From contig CANRKV010000053.1 of assembly GCA_947631305.1 (NCBI GenBank), positions 1-9,501 of the forward strand: DNA of 9,501 bases, given 5' to 3'. Shown in pieces: positions 6,119-9,501 of the stretch; positions within the stretch are counted from its first letter, which is position 1; each line of letters starts with the position of its first letter. The translations under genes were made by a program, and so were the position numbers. The stretch is from an uncultured Jeotgalicoccus sp. (lineage in GTDB: Bacteria; Bacillota; Bacilli; Staphylococcales; Salinicoccaceae). The notes below the pieces were generated by a model that was not told where the DNA came from, made no database searches, and was given only the letters and a program-made list of their open reading frames with translations.

Positions 6119-6940
6119 ATGGACAAGCATTTAATCTGTTTAGATTTAGACGGCACTTTACTGACGGATGAAAAGACAATTACTCCGTACACAAAAGAAG
6201 TGCTTACAACACTTAAACAACAAGGGCATGAACTGATGATCTCTACCGGCCGTCCCTACCGGGCAAGTGTTCCATACTATAAAGAATTAAAAATGACGAC
6301 ACCTGTCGTAAACTTTAACGGTGCATTTGTCCATCATCCAACGGACCTCAGTTTCGAAATGAAACATGAAACGCTGGATCTTGATATTACTAAAGCAATT
6401 GCGAGAAAAATACCGGAACTTAATATTAAAAATATCGTTGCAGAAGTTAAAGATAATATATATATACACTATCATGACAGCGTACTGTTCGATGCATTTA
6501 AAATGGGCGATCCTAAAATCAGTGTCGGTAATTTATACGATACGATTAACGAAGATGTTACCAGTATACTCGTACAGGCTGAAGAGTCTGAAATGCCTCA
6601 TATCCGCGAAACGCTTGATGAACTTTTTGCTGAAGTCATTGAACAGCGCCGCTGGGGTGCACCGTATCCGGTGCTTGAAATCATTAAAAAGGGAATCAAT
6701 AAAGCTGTCGGCGTCGACTATGCCAGAGATTTTTTAAATATTCCCCAGAGCCGCACTATCGCATTTGGTGATGAAGATAACGATACAGAAATGCTCCAGT
6801 ATGTTGAACACGGTGTTGCGATGAAGAATGCTATTGACGACATTAAAGGAATATCAAATTACGTTACTGAATCTAACAATAATAATGACGGTATCGGTCA
6901 TTTCTTAAATGAATTTTTTGACCTGCGTCTGAAACCATAA
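6119..6940 (+). CDS. Cof-type HAD-IIB family phosphatase
   Basis: This is a cytoplasmic haloacid-dehalogenase-superfamily hydrolase, predicted to dephosphorylate small phosphorylated metabolites such as sugar phosphates or a nucleotide cofactor like FMN; the substrate cannot be read from the sequence. All four HAD motifs are present in 273 residues. They are LDLDGTLL with nucleophile Asp9 and acid/base Asp11, ISTGRP (41-46), the lysine motif GINKAVG (Lys195) and GDEDND (217-222). The Cof-type C2 cap lies at about 85-190. ATG at 6119 follows AAGGGAG by 6 nt. It is the first gene of a three-gene plus-strand run, and the degV ribosome binding site starts at the base after its stop codon. Confidence 0.92.
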   Translation: MDKHLICLDLDGTLLTDEKTITPYTKEVLTTLKQQGHELMISTGRPYRASVPYYKELKMTTPVVNFNGAFVHHPTDLSFEMKHETLDLDITKAIARKIPELNIKNIVAEVKDNIYIHYHDSVLFDAFKMGDPKISVGNLYDTINEDVTSILVQAEESEMPHIRETLDELFAEVIEQRRWGAPYPVLEIIKKGINKAVGVDYARDFLNIPQSRTIAFGDEDNDTEMLQYVEHGVAMKNAIDDIKGISNYVTESNNNNDGIGHFLNEFFDLRLKP

Positions 6941-6953
6941 GGAGGATATATTT

Positions 6954-7796
6954 ATGAAACTTATAATCGACAGCTGTGCTGACCTTTCATTGGAAAGAGC
7001 ACGTGAGCTTGGTGCTGAAGTTCAGCCTTTAACAATCCAGATAGACGACAGCAGCTATATTGATCAAATTGAAATTACGAGCGATGAAGTTATCCAGGTA
7101 ATTAAAGACGGCAAACGCCCAATGACAAGTCAGCCAAACCCGGAGAGTTTTGCCAAAATTTTTAAAAAGTATGCTGAACAGAATACAAGTATTATTTATC
7201 TCGGTTTATCAAGTGCTTTATCCGGAACTTACCAGAGTGCAGTGATTGCCCGGGATATGATACACGAGGAATACCCGAATGCGGATATAACACTGATTGA
7301 CACATCAGCTGTCAGCTACGGACTGGGTATGATTGTTGAACGTGTCGCAGGCTACATAGCAGACGGTGACGATAAAGATACAATTATCTCAAAAGTTGAA
7401 ACTGATATTTCACAGGTCAGACATTTGTTTACCGTAAACGATTTAAACTATCTGGCTGAAGGCGGACGTTTATCTAAAGGTTCAGCATTCTTAGGCGGAC
7501 TGTTAAATATTAAACCGCTGCTGCACGTTGAAGAAGGAAAATTAGTACCGCTTGAAAAACACCGCGGTCTGAAAAAAGTATTTAAGCGCATGGTCGAAAT
7601 CGCTAATGAAGAAGGCGCAAGTGCCTCAGGGCATATCGTTCATGCTGATGCTGAAAAAGCTGCAAATGACCTGAAGAAACAGCTGCTTGAAAAAACTGCA
7701 CTTGAAACAATCAACATCTCAAGTATCGGCCCGACAATCAGTTCTCATACAGGCGATGGCACTATCGGATTATTTTATTTCAAAGACGGTAAATAA
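6954..7796 (+). CDS. DegV-family fatty-acid-binding protein (FakB type)
   Basis: DegV proteins bind a fatty acid and, as FakB, present it to the kinase FakA, which makes acyl-phosphate for phospholipid synthesis. The 280 residues fit the family. Seen are the N-terminal strand IIDSCADLS, TSQPNP (58-63), SSALSGTYQSA (86-96), NDLNYLAEGGRLSK (162-175), NIKPLL (185-190) and SSHTGDGTIGL near 263-273, which line the fatty-acid pocket in known structures. ATG at 6954 is preceded by GGAGG (6941-6945) with 8-nt spacing. No FakA kinase is in the window. Which paralogue it is, and its fatty-acid preference, cannot be told. Co-transcription with the HAD gene (13-nt gap) and cdr (3-nt gap) is likely. Confidence 0.92.
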   Translation: MKLIIDSCADLSLERARELGAEVQPLTIQIDDSSYIDQIEITSDEVIQVIKDGKRPMTSQPNPESFAKIFKKYAEQNTSIIYLGLSSALSGTYQSAVIARDMIHEEYPNADITLIDTSAVSYGLGMIVERVAGYIADGDDKDTIISKVETDISQVRHLFTVNDLNYLAEGGRLSKGSAFLGGLLNIKPLLHVEEGKLVPLEKHRGLKKVFKRMVEIANEEGASASGHIVHADAEKAANDLKKQLLEKTALETINISSIGPTISSHTGDGTIGLFYFKDGK

Positions 7797-7799
7797 TAT

Positions 7800-9137
7800 A
7801 TGACTAAAGTTATCGTGGTCGGGGGCGTTGCAGGCGGTGCCACTGCTGCGTCCCAGCTGCGCCGTTTAAATCCCGATATCGAAATTGTCATTTATGAACG
7901 CTACCGCGATGTCAGCTACGGATCATGCGGCATGCCCTATTACATCGGCGGCGAAGTCGAAAAACGGGACAGCCTCGTCAATATGACTCCAGAGAAATTC
8001 AAAGATAAAAATATCTTCGTGAAGACGGAACATGAAGTCACTGCCGTAAATTCTGAAGATAATACTGTCACTGTGTTTGATAAGTTAAATAATAAAGAAT
8101 TTACTGATTCATATGATTATCTTATTTTATCTCCGGGCGGTTCACCAAAAAAGCTGTCTTCTGTTAACGACTCAAAACAGGTCTTCTCTCTTCATAAACT
8201 GGAAGATCTGGACTATATAATGTCATATATAGAAGATAATAAAATTAAAGAAGCAGTGCTCGTCGGTTCCGGATACATCGGTCTAGAAGTAACCGAGAAT
8301 TTAACTCAGAAAGGTATTCAGGTTACTATTCTGCAGCATGATGAACAGATATATAAAAACATCGAAGCGGATATGAACGGTGTACTCTATGAAGCGATGA
8401 CCGAGCATGGTGTTACTCTGAAGTTAAATACGGAAATTGATTATGTTGAAGGTGAAAAAGCAGTATTAACAAACGGTGAAACGATTGATGCACCGCTTAT
8501 TATTACAGGCGTCGGTATTACACCGAATACAGTATTTTTAAACTCATCAAACGTTACTTTAAACGATGGGCTCATTCCTATTAATAAAAACGGCCAGACG
8601 AATATCGATAATATATATGCACTCGGTGATGCGGCTGTTACACATTACCAGCATGTACCGGAACTGACAATGCAGGCAGCACTGGCATGGCCGGCACACA
8701 GACTTGCACATATTATTGCCAACCAGATTGCCGGAGATAATTCGATTACACACGAAGGATTTCTCGGCACAAACATCGTTAAATTTTTCGACTATCATAT
8801 TGCAATATTCGGTTTATCTGAAAAAGAAGTGGCGGACATTCCCTACTTTGTTGTCGATCAGAAACAAAAAAATAAGTCCGGCTATATGAACGATGCAGCA
8901 CCGATACATGTGCGCGTATATGTTTCAAAAGAAAGCGGGATTATATTAAGAGCAGCAGTCGTCGGAACCAGCGGTGTCGATAAACGCATTGATGTATTAT
9001 CAGCACACACACGCCTCGGCGGCACAGCATACGATTTGATCAATATTGAAATCGGATATTCCCCACCCTTCTCCAGTCCGAAAGATATTATTAATATGGT
9101 AGGCTATAAAGCTATAGAGAAAGCCAAAGAAAAATAA
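7800..9137 (+). CDS. cdr: Coenzyme A-disulfide reductase
   Basis: This cytoplasmic FAD flavoenzyme reduces CoA disulfide to CoA with NAD(P)H. It sustains CoA as the main low-molecular-weight thiol in staphylococci, which lack glutathione. The N-terminal FAD motif is VVGGVAGGATAA. The single active-site cysteine is Cys43 in SYGSCGMPY, the same number as in S. aureus. An NAD(P)H motif VLVGSGYIGLE lies near 152-162 and the second FAD motif YALGDAA near 272. Tyrosines at about 361 (GYM) and 419 (GYSPPF) correspond to the conserved pair of CoA-disulfide reductases. Length, 445 residues, slightly exceeds the S. aureus enzyme because of a lysine-rich C-terminal tail. It starts 3 nt after the degV stop without a clear Shine-Dalgarno, so translational coupling is likely. 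SYGSCGMPY differs from the SFANCALPY I recall for S. aureus, so a related NAD(P)H thiol oxidoreductase cannot be fully excluded. Confidence 0.9.
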   Translation: MTKVIVVGGVAGGATAASQLRRLNPDIEIVIYERYRDVSYGSCGMPYYIGGEVEKRDSLVNMTPEKFKDKNIFVKTEHEVTAVNSEDNTVTVFDKLNNKEFTDSYDYLILSPGGSPKKLSSVNDSKQVFSLHKLEDLDYIMSYIEDNKIKEAVLVGSGYIGLEVTENLTQKGIQVTILQHDEQIYKNIEADMNGVLYEAMTEHGVTLKLNTEIDYVEGEKAVLTNGETIDAPLIITGVGITPNTVFLNSSNVTLNDGLIPINKNGQTNIDNIYALGDAAVTHYQHVPELTMQAALAWPAHRLAHIIANQIAGDNSITHEGFLGTNIVKFFDYHIAIFGLSEKEVADIPYFVVDQKQKNKSGYMNDAAPIHVRVYVSKESGIILRAAVVGTSGVDKRIDVLSAHTRLGGTAYDLINIEIGYSPPFSSPKDIINMVGYKAIEKAKEK

Positions 9138-9144
9138 GTTGAGG

Positions 9145-9180
9145 AAGCCGAATTCATTTCTGATGGATTCGGCTTTTTTT
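9145..9180 (+). terminator. rho-independent terminator of the HAD-degV-cdr operon
   Basis: AAGCCGAAT (9145-9153) pairs with ATTCGGCTT (9167-9175). Four more pairs, one G-U, extend the stem to 13 bp with a 5-nt loop, followed by a T run to 9180. It begins 7 bp after the cdr stop codon. Confidence 0.93.
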
Positions 9181-9207
9181 GTGTTGATTACAAGGTATAT
9201 TGTTGTC

Positions 9208-9375
9208 TTCCTCTGCCTGTGAGAAGCTGTTGCAAGCAGAGGAGCACCGTTCCTCTGCCTGTGAGAAGCTGTTGCAAGCAGAGGAGCACCGTTCCTTTGC
9301 TTGTGAGAAGCTGTTGCCGGCAGAGGAGCACCGTTCCTCTGCCTGTGAGAAGCTGTTGCGGGCAGAGGAGCACCT
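9208..9375. repeat. 42-bp tandem repeat, four units, with alternating hairpins
   Basis: GAGAAG recurs at 9221, 9263, 9305 and 9347, exactly 42 bp apart. Units begin TTCCTCTGCCTGTGAGAAGC, continue with TGTTGC, two variable bases, and end GCAGAGGAGCACCG. Units 1 and 2 are identical; unit 3 differs at CTTTGCTT and CCGG; unit 4 has CGGG. Between units GCAGAGGA and TCCTCTGC form a perfect 8-bp arm pair around GCACCGT (one wobble at the unit 2/3 junction). Within a unit CCTCTGC can pair with GCAGAGG instead. The array lies between two convergent terminators. It is open in two minus-strand frames only because 42 is divisible by three. Confidence 0.95.
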
Positions 9376-9386
9376 TCTCACAATAC

Positions 9387-9422
9387 AAAAAACCGCACTC
9401 CCTTCTAATAGGCAGTGCGGTT
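9387..9422 (-). terminator. rho-independent terminator of the truncated right-end gene
   Basis: AACCGCACT (9391-9399) and AGTGCGGTT (9414-9422) form a 9-bp stem with a 14-nt loop. On the minus strand the stem runs into six T (complement of 9387-9392). It lies 13 bp downstream of the stop codon of the minus-strand frame at the window edge and faces the cdr terminator. Confidence 0.88.
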
Positions 9423-9435
9423 CCAATTCTATTTC

Positions 9436-9501
9436 TTACTTATTATTCTTTTCCTGTTCTCTTTGTGCTTTATATTTTCTGCTGCGTCTTGCTGCAACCC
9501 A
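9436..9501 (-). CDS. C-terminal end of an unidentified gene, cut by the window edge
   Basis: Reading leftward from the window end, one frame gives 21 residues, starting WVAARRSRKYK and ending REQEKNNK, then TAA at 9436-9438. A strongly basic, charged tail after Trp-Val would fit the cytoplasmic end of a small membrane protein, but this is a guess. A second frame stays open to TAG at 9429-9431, so the frame is not certain. The terminator just downstream supports a minus-strand gene ending here. Confidence 0.45.
   Translation of the reverse strand, partial: WVAARRSRKYKAQREQEKNNK

Noticed and set aside
9154..9426. Minus-strand 90-residue repeat protein with 14-residue RCSSACNSFSQAEE units
   Set aside because: The frame is kept open by the 42-bp period; a second minus frame is open as well, the start lies inside a terminator hairpin, and there is no ribosome binding site.

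Overview
The window reads as chromosomal DNA of a Firmicute in the family Staphylococcaceae. ClpB starts with the staphylococcal-type MDINKMT N-terminus, a perfect CtsR heat-shock operator lies upstream of it, and CoA-disulfide reductase, DegV/FakB and a DUF59 (SufT-like) protein lie together. From memory, clpB, the DUF59 gene and cdr are also close neighbours in Staphylococcus aureus. The uppP between them and the tandem repeats suggest a relative outside the aureus group (Jeotgalicoccus, Salinicoccus or Macrococcus-like). The genus is inference.

Layout. Positions 29-473 hold a strict 41-bp tandem repeat array. Positions 476-1456 (minus) hold an AT-rich gene for a NERD-domain nuclease-like protein with a zinc ribbon. 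An AT-rich stretch with promoter-like signals follows, then a second array of the same 41-bp repeat in the same orientation at 1698-1978. The NERD gene therefore sits between two arrays. A perfect 18-bp-stem terminator (2001-2040) closes the minus-strand clpB gene (2056-4647). Divergent from clpB is uppP (4812-5636), which shares a bidirectional terminator (5637-5670) with the convergent DUF59/sufT-like gene (5687-5995, minus). A plus-strand operon follows: a Cof-type HAD phosphatase (6119-6940), a DegV-family fatty-acid-binding protein (6954-7796) and CoA-disulfide reductase (7800-9137), ending at a terminator (9145-9180). A second, unrelated tandem repeat (four 42-bp units with competing hairpins, 9208-9375) lies between this terminator and the minus-strand terminator (9387-9422) of a gene cut off by the window end.

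How the genes relate. The core genes are housekeeping or stress functions: protein disaggregation under CtsR control, recycling of the undecaprenyl lipid carrier, Fe-S protein maturation, fatty-acid handling and CoA-based thiol redox. The accessory part is the left 2 kb, where a probable nuclease-family gene of clearly lower GC is embedded in arrays of a precise 41-bp repeat with conserved end points and a higher-order 123-bp structure. I do not recognise this repeat family, and the NERD gene plus its arrays is the part most likely to be undescribed. Nothing in the sequence proves a functional link between them.
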